Source: Rhodothermus marinus
GTDB taxonomy: Bacteria > Bacteroidota > Rhodothermia > Rhodothermales > Rhodothermaceae
Reading direction: 5' to 3'
Assembly: GCF_009936275.1 (NCBI RefSeq)
Contig: NZ_AP019797.1
Span: 921,501-985,500, forward strand
Length of the DNA stretch: 64,000 nt
Position 1 is the stretch's first letter. Each line of letters starts with the position of its first letter. The notes under the pieces were generated by a model that made no database searches, was not told the DNA's origin, and was given only the letters and a program-made list of their open reading frames with translations. Positions 31,731 to 40,816 of the stretch are shown piece by piece. The position numbers and the translations under genes are program-made.

Positions 31731-32273
31731 CTACCGTCTGCCAAGCTCTCGGCTGAAGTCCCGGTGGCCGAAGTAGTGCAGCACGTAGGGGAGCTTGCGG
31801 AGTTTGTCTTCGCCGAAGCCGGGCAGTTTGCCCACGCGCCGCTGGATTTCCATAAGCGAGGCCCCGTCGGCCCACAGCCGCGCGGCCTGGCCGTCGTAAT
31901 GCGTGCAGAGGTGGCGGGCGACGGCCTGCGTCAGCTCGGCCATGCGGTTGGTGAACCGGTGCACGGCCGGCTTTTCGGCAAACAGCCGCTGAAGTTCGGC
32001 CAGCGGCATTGCGGCAATGCGGCACAGGTCGAGGTGCCCCAGACGATCGCGCAGCCGGATCGGCCCGGTAAAGGCAAACTCGGCGCGCACGCGCTGGTCG
32101 TAAAGCAGACCCAGCAGCACGGCGTTCGCGTCGCGCCGGAGATAGGCGTCGGCTTCGGGATCGCCGGTGAGCGTCCCGGAAAGATGAAACCGGCCCATCA
32201 TCCGCACAAAGCCGCCTTCCAGGTCACCGGGGTCGAGCGGCACAATGGCCGGCACGCTTACTCCTGCAGCCAT
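31731..32273 (-). CDS. HhH-GPD family protein (TIGR03252-like), possible DNA glycosylase relative
   Basis: 180 residues. The motif LLGLLYDQRVRAEFAFTGPIRLRDRLG and a later helix-hairpin-helix-like GKLPGFGEDKLRKL fit the uncharacterised HhH-GPD family described mainly in Actinobacteria. Base-excision glycosylases of this superfamily carry a catalytic Asp after the hairpin. Here the residues after it are LPYVLHYFGHRDF, so the Asp position is uncertain. The start codon overlaps the end of hemB by 16 bases, so the two are translationally coupled. Function not known. Confidence 0.75.
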   Translation of the reverse strand: MAAGVSVPAIVPLDPGDLEGGFVRMMGRFHLSGTLTGDPEADAYLRRDANAVLLGLLYDQRVRAEFAFTGPIRLRDRLGHLDLCRIAAMPLAELQRLFAEKPAVHRFTNRMAELTQAVARHLCTHYDGQAARLWADGASLMEIQRRVGKLPGFGEDKLRKLPYVLHYFGHRDFSRELGRR

Positions 32274-33286
32274 TGCGCAACCTGTTTGGCGAAGTAGGTG
32301 AGGATCACGTCGGCACCGGCGCGACAGATGGCCGTGAGCGCTTCGAGCACCGCGGCTTTTTCGTCGAGCCAGCCGCTCAGCGCGGCCGCCTTGAGCATGG
32401 CGTACTCGCCGCTGACATGGTAGGCGGCCACCGGCACATCGGAAGCCTGCTTCACCCGATAGATGACGTCCAGGTAGGGGAGTGCCGGCTTGACCATGAC
32501 CATGTCGGCCCCTTCTTCCAGATCCAGCCGCAGCTCGCGCAGCGCTTCACGGGCGTTGGCCGGGTCCATCTGGTAGGTTTTCTTGTCGGGCGGCACCCCG
32601 GGGCGGAGGCGCGGGGCCGAGTCGAGCGCATCCCGGAAGGGCCCGTAGAAGGCCGAGGCGTATTTGGCCGTGTAGGAGAGAATCGCCACTTCGGTGAAGC
32701 CGGCTTCGTCAAGTGCCCGGCGGATGGCGCCCACGCGGCCGTCCATCATGTCCGAGGGGGCCACGATGTCGGCGCCGGCCTGTGCCTGCACGACGGCCAT
32801 CCGGGCCAGGATCTCCACCGTCTCGTCGTTGAGAATGCGGCCGTCGCGTACGATGCCGTCGTGACCATCCGACGAGTAGGGGTCCAGCGCCACGTCGGTG
32901 ATGACCAGCAGCTCGGGCACGGCCTCCTTGACCGCCCGGATGGCCCGGGGATAGAGACCGTCCGGGTTGAGCGCCTCGCGGCCGTCGGGCGTCTTGAGCG
33001 ATTCGTCCAGCGCCGGAAACAACGCCACGGCCGGGATGCCCAGCGCGTGCAGCTCCCGCGCCTCCCGCACCAGTTCGTCGATGCTGAGCCGGTACTGGCC
33101 CGGCATCGAGGGCACTTCCTGGCGCACGCCGTGGCCCTCGACGACGAACAGCGGCGCTACGAGCTGGTCCACCGACAGGCGCGTTTCGCGCACCATGCGC
33201 CGGATGGCTTCGGTCCGGCGCAACCGACGGGGGCGCTCGATCAGCGAAAGCGTCACGCTCTGTGTCGTTTGCATTTCCATGGCCAT
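32258..33286 (-). CDS. hemB: Delta-aminolevulinic acid dehydratase (porphobilinogen synthase)
   Basis: 342 residues. It condenses two 5-aminolevulinate molecules to porphobilinogen in tetrapyrrole synthesis. The two active-site lysines are in SYTAKYAS and MVKPALPYLD. The metal-site segment reads DVALDPYSSDGHDG, with Asp in place of Cys, so it belongs to the zinc-independent (magnesium-type) class. It is followed by an overlapping HhH-GPD gene and preceded by cysS 12 bases upstream. Confidence 0.96.
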   Translation of the reverse strand: MAMEMQTTQSVTLSLIERPRRLRRTEAIRRMVRETRLSVDQLVAPLFVVEGHGVRQEVPSMPGQYRLSIDELVREARELHALGIPAVALFPALDESLKTPDGREALNPDGLYPRAIRAVKEAVPELLVITDVALDPYSSDGHDGIVRDGRILNDETVEILARMAVVQAQAGADIVAPSDMMDGRVGAIRRALDEAGFTEVAILSYTAKYASAFYGPFRDALDSAPRLRPGVPPDKKTYQMDPANAREALRELRLDLEEGADMVMVKPALPYLDVIYRVKQASDVPVAAYHVSGEYAMLKAAALSGWLDEKAAVLEALTAICRAGADVILTYFAKQVAQWLQE

Positions 33287-33298
33287 TCTGCAGGTTGA

Positions 33299-34813
33299 TC
33301 AGACAAGCACCTTGCGACGCCAGCGGGTGCCTTCGGGCGTGTCCATCACTTCGACGCCCATCTGCAAAAGTTGCTCGCGAATGGCATCGGCCCGGGCGAA
33401 GTCGCGGGCACGCCGGGCCGCATCGCGCTCGGCCAGCAGGCGCTCGACTTTCTCCACAAATGGATCTTTCTCGCGTCGCGTGTGCGCGCAGGGACGCTCC
33501 GGTGGATAGACGAAGCCCAGCAGCGCATCGATCTGCTCCAGCCAGCGCCGGGCGCTTTCGGCCGAGGCCCGGTTGAGCTGGTCGCCGAAGCCCAGGATCA
33601 GCTTGACGCCTTCGAGCGCCGTGGCCAGCGCCACCGGGGTGTTCAGGTCGTCACAGAGGGCTTCCAGTGTCTTATCGTAAATCGTAGAAAGGCGATCACC
33701 AAGCCGATCCGGCCCGGAACGATCGCTTTCCAGCGCGGCTTCGACGTGTCGGGCGGCCTCCTGGTAGCGCTGCACGATCCGGATGCTGTCGCGCAGGTGC
33801 TTGCGCGTGAAGTTGAGCGGCTCGCGATATTTGCCGGAAATCAACGCGTAGCGCAGCGCCATCGGATCGATACCGTGGCCGCCGGCCTCGAGCGGGAAGA
33901 TCAGCTCGCGCACGGTGAAGAAGTTGCCCTTCGACTTGGACATCTTCTCCCCCTCGACGAGCAGGAAACGGGTGTGCACCCAGTAGCGGGCCAGCGGCTT
34001 ACCCGTGAGACTTTCGGCCTGAGCAATCTCACATTCATGATGGGGGAAGATCAGGTCTTCGCCGCCCAGGTGCAGGTCGAACGTCTCGCCCAGGTATTCC
34101 ATGGACATGACCGAGCACTCGATGTGCCAGCCCGGAAAGCCCCACCCCCAGGGGCTGTACCATTGCATCAGGTGTTTTTCGTCCTTTTTCCACAGGGCGA
34201 AGTCGCGGGGGTCACGCTTTTCCGGGTCCTGCACCACGTCGCGCACGGCCCGGGCGAGCTGCTCCGGATCGCGGTTGCCCGAGAGCTTGCCGTAGTCGGG
34301 GAAGCTGGGCACGTGGAAGTAGACGCCCTGGCGCGTTTCGTAGGCGTGGCCGGTTTTTACCAGTTGTTCGATGGCCAGAATCTGCTGGCGGATGTGCTCG
34401 GTGGCCCGGGGACGGACGTCCGGTTCGACCAGCTTGAGCGCCTGCCAGTCTTCCAGAAAGGCCTGTGTGTAGTAGCGGGCCAGGTCCCAGATGTTGGGGA
34501 AGCGGCGGCCTTCTTCGGAGCGCAGGGCGCGTTCCAGCTTGTCTTCGCCGCTGGCGTCGGCGTAGTCGTCGACGGTCAGGTGCCCGACGTCCGTGATGTT
34601 GCAGACGTAGACCGTCTGCCAGCCCAGAGCCTGGGCCACGCGTACGATCAGGTCGGCCGTCAGAAAGCTCCGAAAGTTGCCGATGTGGGCGTAGGTGTAG
34701 ACTGTGGGCCCGCAGGCATACAGCCGGAGGCGATTGCGCTCCAGCGGATAGATCGGCTCGATCGAGCGCGTGAGCGTGTTGTACAGACGCAGTGTCCTGG
34801 AAGAACCCTCCAT
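33299..34813 (-). CDS. cysS: Cysteinyl-tRNA synthetase
   Basis: 504 residues from the ATG at 34813; a TTG 9 bases earlier is the alternative. It has a class I synthetase layout: [16 protein letters not shown] (zinc Cys and HIGH-like motif), the zinc-site pattern GWHIECS and HHECEIAQ, and KMSKSKGNF (KMSKS loop). The C-terminal DALR-like domain ends near [12 protein letters not shown]. It charges tRNA-Cys. Standard length. It is likely the head of a cysS-hemB-HhH transcript. Confidence 0.97.
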   Translation of the reverse strand: MEGSSRTLRLYNTLTRSIEPIYPLERNRLRLYACGPTVYTYAHIGNFRSFLTADLIVRVAQALGWQTVYVCNITDVGHLTVDDYADASGEDKLERALRSEEGRRFPNIWDLARYYTQAFLEDWQALKLVEPDVRPRATEHIRQQILAIEQLVKTGHAYETRQGVYFHVPSFPDYGKLSGNRDPEQLARAVRDVVQDPEKRDPRDFALWKKDEKHLMQWYSPWGWGFPGWHIECSVMSMEYLGETFDLHLGGEDLIFPHHECEIAQAESLTGKPLARYWVHTRFLLVEGEKMSKSKGNFFTVRELIFPLEAGGHGIDPMALRYALISGKYREPLNFTRKHLRDSIRIVQRYQEAARHVEAALESDRSGPDRLGDRLSTIYDKTLEALCDDLNTPVALATALEGVKLILGFGDQLNRASAESARRWLEQIDALLGFVYPPERPCAHTRREKDPFVEKVERLLAERDAARRARDFARADAIREQLLQMGVEVMDTPEGTRWRRKVLV

Positions 34814-34880
34814 GCGGCGCAAGCGACGGTTACTGGCTTCCGGCGCACTCTAACGGTCCGGAGCCCGTCGGGTTGCACCG

Positions 34881-35396
34881 TCAGGAGGCCGGCTGGTGGC
34901 GCCGGATTTCCCAGACCAGATGACGCAGCTCGGGCAGGATGAGCCGGTCGAGGGCCAGCTTGACGGCATTGAGCGAGCCGGGCATGGAAAAAATCAGTGT
35001 GTTTTTGTACACGCCGCCGATGGCCCGCGAGAGCATGGCGCCGCTTCCGATTTCCTGAAAGGAGAGCATGCGAAACAGTTCGCCAAAGCCGGGCAACGTT
35101 TTTTCGAGGCGGGCGGCCACCACTTCGTAGGTGGTGTCGCGGCCGCTGATGCCGGTGCCGCCGTTGGTCAGGATCACGTCCACGCGCCCGGCCAGTTCGT
35201 CCAGGAGCGCCCCGATCATCTCGGGTTCGTCGGGCACGATGGCGTAGTGGGCCACCTGGTGGCCGTGCTCTTCGAGCCGCTTGCGGATGAGCGTACCGCT
35301 CCGGTCGGTCTCTTCGGTGCGCGTGTCGCTGATCGTGACGACGGCGCAGCGGACGGTCTGTCCGCGTGCCGATTCCTGGTGCAGTTCGTAGCTCAT
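34881..35396 (-). CDS. moaB: MoaB/MogA-family molybdenum cofactor protein
   Basis: 171 residues from the ATG at 35396. The MoCF-binding fold is marked by [30 protein letters not shown] and [13 protein letters not shown], and the typical [14 protein letters not shown]. It adenylates molybdopterin or has a related role in molybdenum cofactor synthesis; MoaB and MogA cannot be separated firmly here. Its ATG overlaps the yidD stop region by 4 bases. No other moa genes are in this window. Confidence 0.9.
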   Translation of the reverse strand: MSYELHQESARGQTVRCAVVTISDTRTEETDRSGTLIRKRLEEHGHQVAHYAIVPDEPEMIGALLDELAGRVDVILTNGGTGISGRDTTYEVVAARLEKTLPGFGELFRMLSFQEIGSGAMLSRAIGGVYKNTLIFSMPGSLNAVKLALDRLILPELRHLVWEIRRHQPAS

Positions 35397-35689
35397 GGAT
35401 GTTCCGGGTTGGGGGATTCCGGACGGGGTTCGCCAAACCAGCGAGGCGGATCGTAACCGTAGCCGCCCCAGGGGTGGCAGCGGGCTAGCCGCCAGAGCGT
35501 CAGGATCAGGCCGCGGACGGCCCCGTATTTCTGAAACGCCTCGATGGCGTAGTGCGAGCAACTCGGTGTGTAGCGGCAGGTGTCGGGCAGGTGGGGACTG
35601 ATGATCAGCTGATAACCCCGCACCAGTCCGATCAGCAGCCGCCGGGGCAGCGTCCAGAGAAAACGGCCGATGGCGCGAAGTACCTGCAT
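35393..35689 (-). CDS. yidD: Membrane protein insertion efficiency factor YidD
   Basis: 98 residues. The core [38 protein letters not shown] and [14 protein letters not shown] is the complete YidD signature, with the conserved cysteines. A positively charged amphipathic N terminus associates with the membrane. It is thought to help YidC-dependent insertion. The usual neighbours rnpA and yidC are absent; here it is coupled to a moaB-like gene. Confidence 0.95.
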   Translation of the reverse strand: MQVLRAIGRFLWTLPRRLLIGLVRGYQLIISPHLPDTCRYTPSCSHYAIEAFQKYGAVRGLILTLWRLARCHPWGGYGYDPPRWFGEPRPESPNPEHP

Positions 35690-35722
35690 GGCACCATCCG
35701 AACGCCGCGTCCGGCCGTGAGT

Positions 35723-36433
35723 TCACCGGTGGCCGGGGCGTTGTGGCGGGATCGGCCGGGCCGGACGGGGCACGCGACCAGAAGGACGCAGCCGATCCCA
35801 CAGGCGCAGCAAACGAGCCGGGCGTGTGGGGGGCGGGGACGTATGCGCCGGTGGCTCCGGATCGAGCCGAGCGTCGATCCCGTCGAAAAACTGAAACCGC
35901 GCGGGATTGATGTGGGCCACGGCCGGTCCCCGATAGGGCCGACCGGCGCTTGCCCACGGAGGCGGATCGTCGCTCGGCATGGAGATGGGGCTGTAGAAAT
36001 GGCGCACGGTGATCGGGAACGGCCGGGCCGAAGGCGGCGCCTGGAAGACCTCAAGCGCGATGCGCAGGGCCTGTTGCCAGCCCGGCACGGTCGAACGCGG
36101 TGTCAGACTCAGGATCAGATCACGCCGCGGGGTGGGGCGGTTGAAGGCGCTGAACTGACGGGGCTCCAGCACCACTTCGCGGTAGGTGTCGCCCCGGTAA
36201 CGGGTTTCTACCCGGTTGCGCACGACCCAGGCCACCAGCCGCTGCTCCTCGGGACGGTTGCTTTCGGAGTAGATGCACCGGGCCAGCCAGAGCACTTCGT
36301 CCTGCTCCAGCGGCGACAGGCGCCGGAAGGCCGCCAGAAAGTCGCGGCGGCCGAGCGAATCGGGTGGCGCGGCTGCTCCGGCCTCCGGTCGCGCCAGTAA
36401 CACCAGACAACAGATCGCCAGACCGCGCAGCAT
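35723..36433 (-). CDS. SleB-like cell wall hydrolase (Hydrolase_2 family)
   Basis: 236 residues. A signal peptide (MLRGLAICCLVLLARPEAGA) is followed by the SleB/CwlJ-type domain: LARCIYSESNRPEEQRLVAWVVRNRV, containing the likely catalytic Glu, then RQFSAFN and a later ITVRHFYSPISMP. A Pro/Arg-rich tail (about 185-236) follows. The family cleaves peptidoglycan, best known from spore germination, but is widespread in non-spore formers. The exact bond is not predicted. Confidence 0.85.
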   Translation of the reverse strand: MLRGLAICCLVLLARPEAGAAAPPDSLGRRDFLAAFRRLSPLEQDEVLWLARCIYSESNRPEEQRLVAWVVRNRVETRYRGDTYREVVLEPRQFSAFNRPTPRRDLILSLTPRSTVPGWQQALRIALEVFQAPPSARPFPITVRHFYSPISMPSDDPPPWASAGRPYRGPAVAHINPARFQFFDGIDARLDPEPPAHTSPPPTRPARLLRLWDRLRPSGRVPRPARPIPPQRPGHR

Positions 36434-36541
36434 GGGCTTCGGGGTGGTGAACGAACTGGACGGAGCCGTGTCAAAACAGGTGCCGATCGGCGTCTCGGGT
36501 TAAAAGTTCGTAGAGAAAGGACAATCGGCGGACAAAACCGG

Positions 36542-36549
36542 TATTTTTG
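36542..36549 (+). promoter_or_regulatory. -7 box before hisI
   Basis: TATTTTTG, an exact TAnnTTTG match, 33 bases before the hisI ATG. No TTTG element is seen at the right distance upstream, so only the -7 part is supported. Confidence 0.4.
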
Positions 36550-36582
36550 CCTGAAAAGTTTTCCGCAAACCCGAGGAACGCC

Positions 36583-36975
36583 ATGGACGCACAGGCGCTT
36601 CTGGAAGCCGTTCGTTTCAACGAGCAGGGGCTGGTGCCCGCCATCGCGCAGGATGCCGAGACGGGCGAGATCCTGATGGTGGCCTACATGAACGAGGCGA
36701 CGCTCCGGCGGACGCTGGAGACCGGCCTGATGACCTACTGGAGCCGCTCGCGCCAGGAGGTCTGGGTGAAGGGCGCCACCAGCGGGCACACCCAGGAGGT
36801 GCGCGAGGTGCGCGTCGACTGCGACGGCGACGTGCTGCTGTTCAAGGTCAAGCAGAACGGCGGGGCCGCCTGCCACACCGGCCACCGCTCCTGCTTCTAT
36901 CGCAAGCTGGAGGGCGACCGCCTGGTCGAAACCGACGCCCCGGTATTCGACCCGGCGCAGGTGTACCGGAAATAG
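36583..36975 (+). CDS. hisI: Phosphoribosyl-AMP cyclohydrolase
   Basis: 130 residues from the ATG at 36583. Metal-binding motifs [11 protein letters not shown] and [11 protein letters not shown], plus [10 protein letters not shown] and MTYWSRSR, mark HisI. It opens the purine ring of phosphoribosyl-AMP in histidine synthesis. It lacks the HisE pyrophosphohydrolase domain present in some HisIE fusions. No other his gene is nearby, so the pathway is dispersed. Confidence 0.96.
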   Translation: MDAQALLEAVRFNEQGLVPAIAQDAETGEILMVAYMNEATLRRTLETGLMTYWSRSRQEVWVKGATSGHTQEVREVRVDCDGDVLLFKVKQNGGAACHTGHRSCFYRKLEGDRLVETDAPVFDPAQVYRK

Positions 36976-36996
36976 ATGTTCGAGCAGCTGGCAAGA

Positions 36997-37012
36997 ACGA
37001 CATAATTGTCGT
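36997..37012. promoter_or_regulatory. Perfect inverted repeat upstream of the amidase gene
   Basis: ACGACATAATTGTCGT, six-base arms with a four-base centre. It lies just before a TACCTTCC box that could be the -7 element of the amidase. It could bind a dimeric repressor; no regulator is assigned. Confidence 0.35.
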
Positions 37013-37106
37013 ACCTTCCTTTCCTGTAGCAAGGACCTGAACCAGCGGTCTGAAGGGACGGTACGGAGCTTGCTGCAGCTCGGGGCGGATTGAACCGGTA
37101 TCGACC

Positions 37107-38327
37107 ATGCGGGCGGCACTGCTACTGCTGCTGATCGGGTGCTTCTGGGAGAGCGCGTGGGCTCATGCGCTGCCGCAGGTGACGCGCGTCTCGTTCGCGC
37201 CACGCTCCGATCAGAGCGGCTATGTGATTCGAATCCACACAACCGATCACGTGGGGGCCTACCAGGAGCCGGAGTGGCTGGACGCCCGTCGCCTGCAGCT
37301 TGTGCTCTATTACACCGAGCCGGCACCCGATCTGCAGCACGATCCACCGCAGGGGCCGATCCGGGCCTACACGATCGAGCCCCGCAACGATCACCTGGTC
37401 TTTCAATTCGAGCTGGACGAACACGTCACGGCCGAGGCGGCGGCCTACCGGGATCGCTACTCGACGGACATCCTCATCGGGCTGACCATCGTGCAGCGCG
37501 ATCCGCCGGTAGCCGAAGCGGAACCCCTGCCGCAACCGGCCGCGAGCGAATCGGCGCCGACGCGGACGGTGGCGCTGGGGAGCGAAACGCCCCCGACGCC
37601 CCGGGTGGCCGACCGCTGGCACCTGGACACCGTCGTGATCGATGCGGGGCACGGCGGAAAAGACCCGGGCGCGGTGGCCAACGGCGTGCGGGAAAAGGAC
37701 ATCACGCTGGCCGTGGCGTTGAAGCTGGGCGAGTATCTGGAGCGGCTGCTGGGCGTGCGGGTCGTCTACACGCGCAAGGATGATCGCTTTGTCGGACTGC
37801 GTGAGCGGGGCCGGATCGCCAACGAGGCGGGCGGCAAGCTCTTCATCTCGCTCCACTGTAACGCGTTGCCCGGCAATCGTCGGGTGCATGGCGCCGAAAC
37901 CTACTTCCTGGGATTGCACAAGACCGAGGCGGCCCGCCGCGTGATGGAGCGAGAAAACAGCGTCGTGCGCCTGGAAGAGGATCCGTCGCAGTACGAGCAC
38001 TTCACCGAGCAGGAGCTGATCCTGATGACGCTGGCGCAGAGTGCCTACCTGCGCAAAAGCGAGAAGCTGGCCATGCTCGTGCAGGAGCAGTTCGCCGAGC
38101 GCGTGGGACGCGTCAACCGCGGTGTCAAGCAGGCGGGCTTCTACGTGCTCTGGAGCGCTTCGATGCCGGCCATTCTTGTGGAGCTGGGCTTTCTGACCAA
38201 CCCGCAGGAGGCGGCTTTCCTCAAAAGCAAGGAAGGCCAGGCCTACATGGCCAGCGCCATCTTCCGAGCGGTGCGCACCTTCAAGGAACACTACGAGCGG
38301 GAACTGGCGTTTCCAGCCGCGCGATGA
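37107..38327 (+). CDS. N-acetylmuramoyl-L-alanine amidase (AMIN plus Amidase_3)
   Basis: 406 residues. A signal peptide (MRAALLLLLIGCFWESAWA) is followed by an AMIN-like beta domain (about 22-130) and a linker. The zinc-dependent Amidase_3 domain (about 175-400) has IDAGHGGKDPGA (His ligand), Glu in REKDITL, FISLHCNA (His ligand) and the catalytic Glu in ILVELGFLTN. It cleaves the amide bond between MurNAc and L-alanine during cell separation, in the periplasm. AmiC-type architecture. Confidence 0.94.
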   Translation: MRAALLLLLIGCFWESAWAHALPQVTRVSFAPRSDQSGYVIRIHTTDHVGAYQEPEWLDARRLQLVLYYTEPAPDLQHDPPQGPIRAYTIEPRNDHLVFQFELDEHVTAEAAAYRDRYSTDILIGLTIVQRDPPVAEAEPLPQPAASESAPTRTVALGSETPPTPRVADRWHLDTVVIDAGHGGKDPGAVANGVREKDITLAVALKLGEYLERLLGVRVVYTRKDDRFVGLRERGRIANEAGGKLFISLHCNALPGNRRVHGAETYFLGLHKTEAARRVMERENSVVRLEEDPSQYEHFTEQELILMTLAQSAYLRKSEKLAMLVQEQFAERVGRVNRGVKQAGFYVLWSASMPAILVELGFLTNPQEAAFLKSKEGQAYMASAIFRAVRTFKEHYERELAFPAAR

Positions 38328-38349
38328 TTGCTGGCTCGAACCTTATCTG

Positions 38350-38892
38350 ATGGAAAATATGAACGCGACGGCGCTGGAAACGCTCAAACAGGCCATCCGT
38401 ACGGTGCCCGACTTTCCCGAACCGGGCATTCAGTTCAAAGATATTACCCCGGTGCTGGGGCATCCTGAACTGCTTCGGCTGGCCATCGAGGCGCTGCTGG
38501 AGCCGTTTCAGGATCAGGAGATCACGAAGGTGGTGGGGATCGAGTCGCGGGGCTTCATTCTGGGCGGTATGCTGGCCCACCATCTGGATGCCGGCTTCGT
38601 GCCGGTTCGCAAGAAAGGCAAGCTGCCCTACCAGACCCTTGCGGAAAGTTATCAGCTGGAATACGGCACCGATACGATCGAAATGCACATCGACGCCATC
38701 GAGCCCGGCGACCGCGTGCTGATCCACGACGACGTGATCGCTACAGGCGGGACGGCCGAGGCTACGATTCGTCTGGTCGAGCGGGCCGGGGGCGAGGTAG
38801 TCGGCTGTGCATTTCTGATCGAGTTGACCGAATTGCAGGGGCGTAAGCGGCTTCCGTCCCATGTGCCGATCCATACGGTGCTTCAACTCTGA
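38350..38892 (+). CDS. apt: Adenine phosphoribosyltransferase
   Basis: 180 residues. FPEPGIQFKDITPVLG, GIESRGFILG and the PRPP-binding loop VLIHDDVIATGGTA are present. It converts adenine and PRPP to AMP (purine salvage). It follows the amidase by 22 bases and precedes a lipoprotein gene by 6 bases, so all three may be one transcript. Confidence 0.97.
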   Translation: MENMNATALETLKQAIRTVPDFPEPGIQFKDITPVLGHPELLRLAIEALLEPFQDQEITKVVGIESRGFILGGMLAHHLDAGFVPVRKKGKLPYQTLAESYQLEYGTDTIEMHIDAIEPGDRVLIHDDVIATGGTAEATIRLVERAGGEVVGCAFLIELTELQGRKRLPSHVPIHTVLQL

Positions 38893-38898
38893 AAAGCC

Positions 38899-39450
38899 AT
38901 GCACGGAAAGGGCGGATGGCTTGCGCTGGCGTTGCTGGCGTTTACGCTGGTGCTGGCCGGCTGCGAGGCGGCGGCCAGCGAGCGGCTGACGCTGCCGGAG
39001 ATCGAGGTGTCGTTTCGCTTCGAGGTGAGCGGCAATGCACTGACTGACGGCCAGCCCTACACGGCCACGTCGGTCAACACGGTCGATCTGATGACGGCCC
39101 TCCAGCAGCGAGGGGGCTACACGAAAAATGAGGTGGTAGCCGCTACGGTAACGGCCGCCGAAATTGAGCGCGTCCAGCCCGCCTTGACCGATCTCTCGGA
39201 GTTGCTCAGCGAAGCCCGGGTGTTGCTGACGGCCTCCGGGCTGAGCGACCTGGAGGTGGCGTCCCGTACCGGATTCCCGGACGACGAGACGGCCTCGATG
39301 GCTCCGCGAAGCGGTGCGGACATCACCGCTTTTGTAAAAAAGCCTGCGTTCGGGGCCAAACTGCGGCTGGTGCCGCTGCAACCGGATGCCGGGGAAACCT
39401 ACGTCTACGAAGTGCGCCTGACGCTGCGCGTTCAGGTCGAGGGGGTCTGA
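38899..39450 (+). CDS. Predicted lipoprotein of unknown function
   Basis: 183 residues. The signal peptide ends in a lipobox (LVLAGC, Cys at about residue 22), so it is likely lipidated and exported. The mature part is beta-rich, for example PEIEVSFRFEVSGNAL and TYVYEVRLTLRVQV, with no catalytic motif. I do not recognise the family. Its 3' end overlaps the convergent ridA gene by 19 bases. Confidence 0.85.
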   Translation: MHGKGGWLALALLAFTLVLAGCEAAASERLTLPEIEVSFRFEVSGNALTDGQPYTATSVNTVDLMTALQQRGGYTKNEVVAATVTAAEIERVQPALTDLSELLSEARVLLTASGLSDLEVASRTGFPDDETASMAPRSGADITAFVKKPAFGAKLRLVPLQPDAGETYVYEVRLTLRVQVEGV

Positions 39451-39830
39451 CGGACGGCGATGCAGGAGATCTCGACGCGGGCGCCTCGGGGAAGGGCGGC
39501 TACCTGCACCGCCTCGCGCGCGGGCGGCGACTCGTTGAAGTAGCGGGAATACACTTCGTTGATCTGCGCGTAATCGTTGATGTCAGTCATGTACACCGTG
39601 CAGCGCACCACGTCTTTGTAGTCCATGCCGGCGGCACGCAGCACTGCGCCCAGATTTTCCAGCACCTGCTCGGTCTCTCGCTCGATGCTGTCGGTGATCA
39701 GACTGCCGGTCTTCGGGTCGATGGCGATCTGTCCGGAGCAGTAGAGCGTGTCGCCCACCAGCACGGCCTGGCTGTACGGACCGATGGCCGCCGGCGCACG
39801 GGGCGTCTTGATGATCGTTCGCTCAGGCAC
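39432..39830 (-). CDS. ridA: Reactive intermediate deaminase RidA
   Basis: 132 residues from a GTG start at 39830. RidA/YjgF family: APAAIGPYSQAVLVGDTLYCSGQIAIDP, VVRCTVYMTDINDYAQINEVY and the conserved Arg in RGARVEISCIAV. It hydrolyses reactive enamine/imine products of PLP enzymes. Single gene, divergent from the SDR gene and convergent with the lipoprotein gene. Confidence 0.95.
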   Translation of the reverse strand: MPERTIIKTPRAPAAIGPYSQAVLVGDTLYCSGQIAIDPKTGSLITDSIERETEQVLENLGAVLRAAGMDYKDVVRCTVYMTDINDYAQINEVYSRYFNESPPAREAVQVAALPRGARVEISCIAVRQTPST

Positions 39831-39928
39831 GGTGAAGATTCCGTCGATGGTCTACAGATCTCATTAGCCTTTATTAACTTGCAAAACGCACTTGCTGAAC
39901 GGCAAACGAAGAATCCGCTAAGGACGCC

Positions 39929-40744
39929 ATGGATCTGGGTTTGCAGGATCGTATTGCGCTGGTGACGGGTGCCAGCAGCGGGCTGGGCTGGGCGGCGGCG
40001 CTGGAACTGGCCCGCGAAGGGTGCCGCGTGGCCATCTGCTCGCGTTCGGAGGCGCGCATTCAGGCGGCAGCCCGCCGCATTGTCGAAGCACTCGGCCTGG
40101 CCGAAGACCGGGTACTGCCGTTGGTCTGCGACGTGACCGATGAGGCGCAGATCATCCGGATGATCGAACAGGTGGTCGATCGGTGGAACGTCCTGAACAT
40201 TCTGGTGACGAACGCCGGCGGGCCACCGGCCGGCTACGTCGGCGACTTTACGGCCGACGACTGGCGGGCGGCCCTGGAGCTAAACCTGCTCAGCACGATC
40301 AACCTCTGCCGACATGCACTGCCGCACCTGCGCCGCGCAGCCCGTGAGCCGAACGGCCTGGCCCGCATTCTGATGATCACGTCCATTTCGGCCAAGCAGC
40401 CGATCCCGAACCTGTATCTGTCGAACGCCGCGCGGGCGGGCGTGCAGGGCTTCGCGAAGAGTCTGGCCGAAGAACTGGGGCCTGAAGGCATCACCGTCAA
40501 CACGCTGCTGCCGGGCTACACGCGCACCGAACGGTTGCAGGAGCTGGCCCGGGTGCAGCAGCAGCGCACCGGCCGCTCCCTTGAAGAAATCGAGACAAGC
40601 TGGGCCGAACAGGCCGCGCTGAAGCGGATCGGCGAGCCGCACGAGTTTGCCGCGGCCGTGGCCTTTCTGGCCAGTGCCCGCGCCAGCTACATCACGGGCG
40701 TAGCCTTCCCGGTCGATGGCGGACGCTCGAAGCACCTGCTCTGA
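39929..40744 (+). CDS. Short-chain dehydrogenase/reductase (atypical active site)
   Basis: 271 residues. The Rossmann motif TGASSGLGWAAA and the NAGGPP motif are present, as are the catalytic Ser region (MITSISAKQP) and the C-terminal YITGVAFPVDGG. The usual YxxxK is replaced by YLSNA, so the Lys is missing. This variant pattern (LSNAxRA) is seen in a subgroup of FabG-like SDRs. Substrate cannot be predicted. It precedes mnmA by 72 bases. Confidence 0.9.
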   Translation: MDLGLQDRIALVTGASSGLGWAAALELAREGCRVAICSRSEARIQAAARRIVEALGLAEDRVLPLVCDVTDEAQIIRMIEQVVDRWNVLNILVTNAGGPPAGYVGDFTADDWRAALELNLLSTINLCRHALPHLRRAAREPNGLARILMITSISAKQPIPNLYLSNAARAGVQGFAKSLAEELGPEGITVNTLLPGYTRTERLQELARVQQQRTGRSLEEIETSWAEQAALKRIGEPHEFAAAVAFLASARASYITGVAFPVDGGRSKHLL

Positions 40745-40816
40745 GGCACCGGAACGGGCAACCGCCCCTGCCGTACAACCGCCGCGCATACCTGAAAACA
40801 ACGAACCCGGGAGAAG

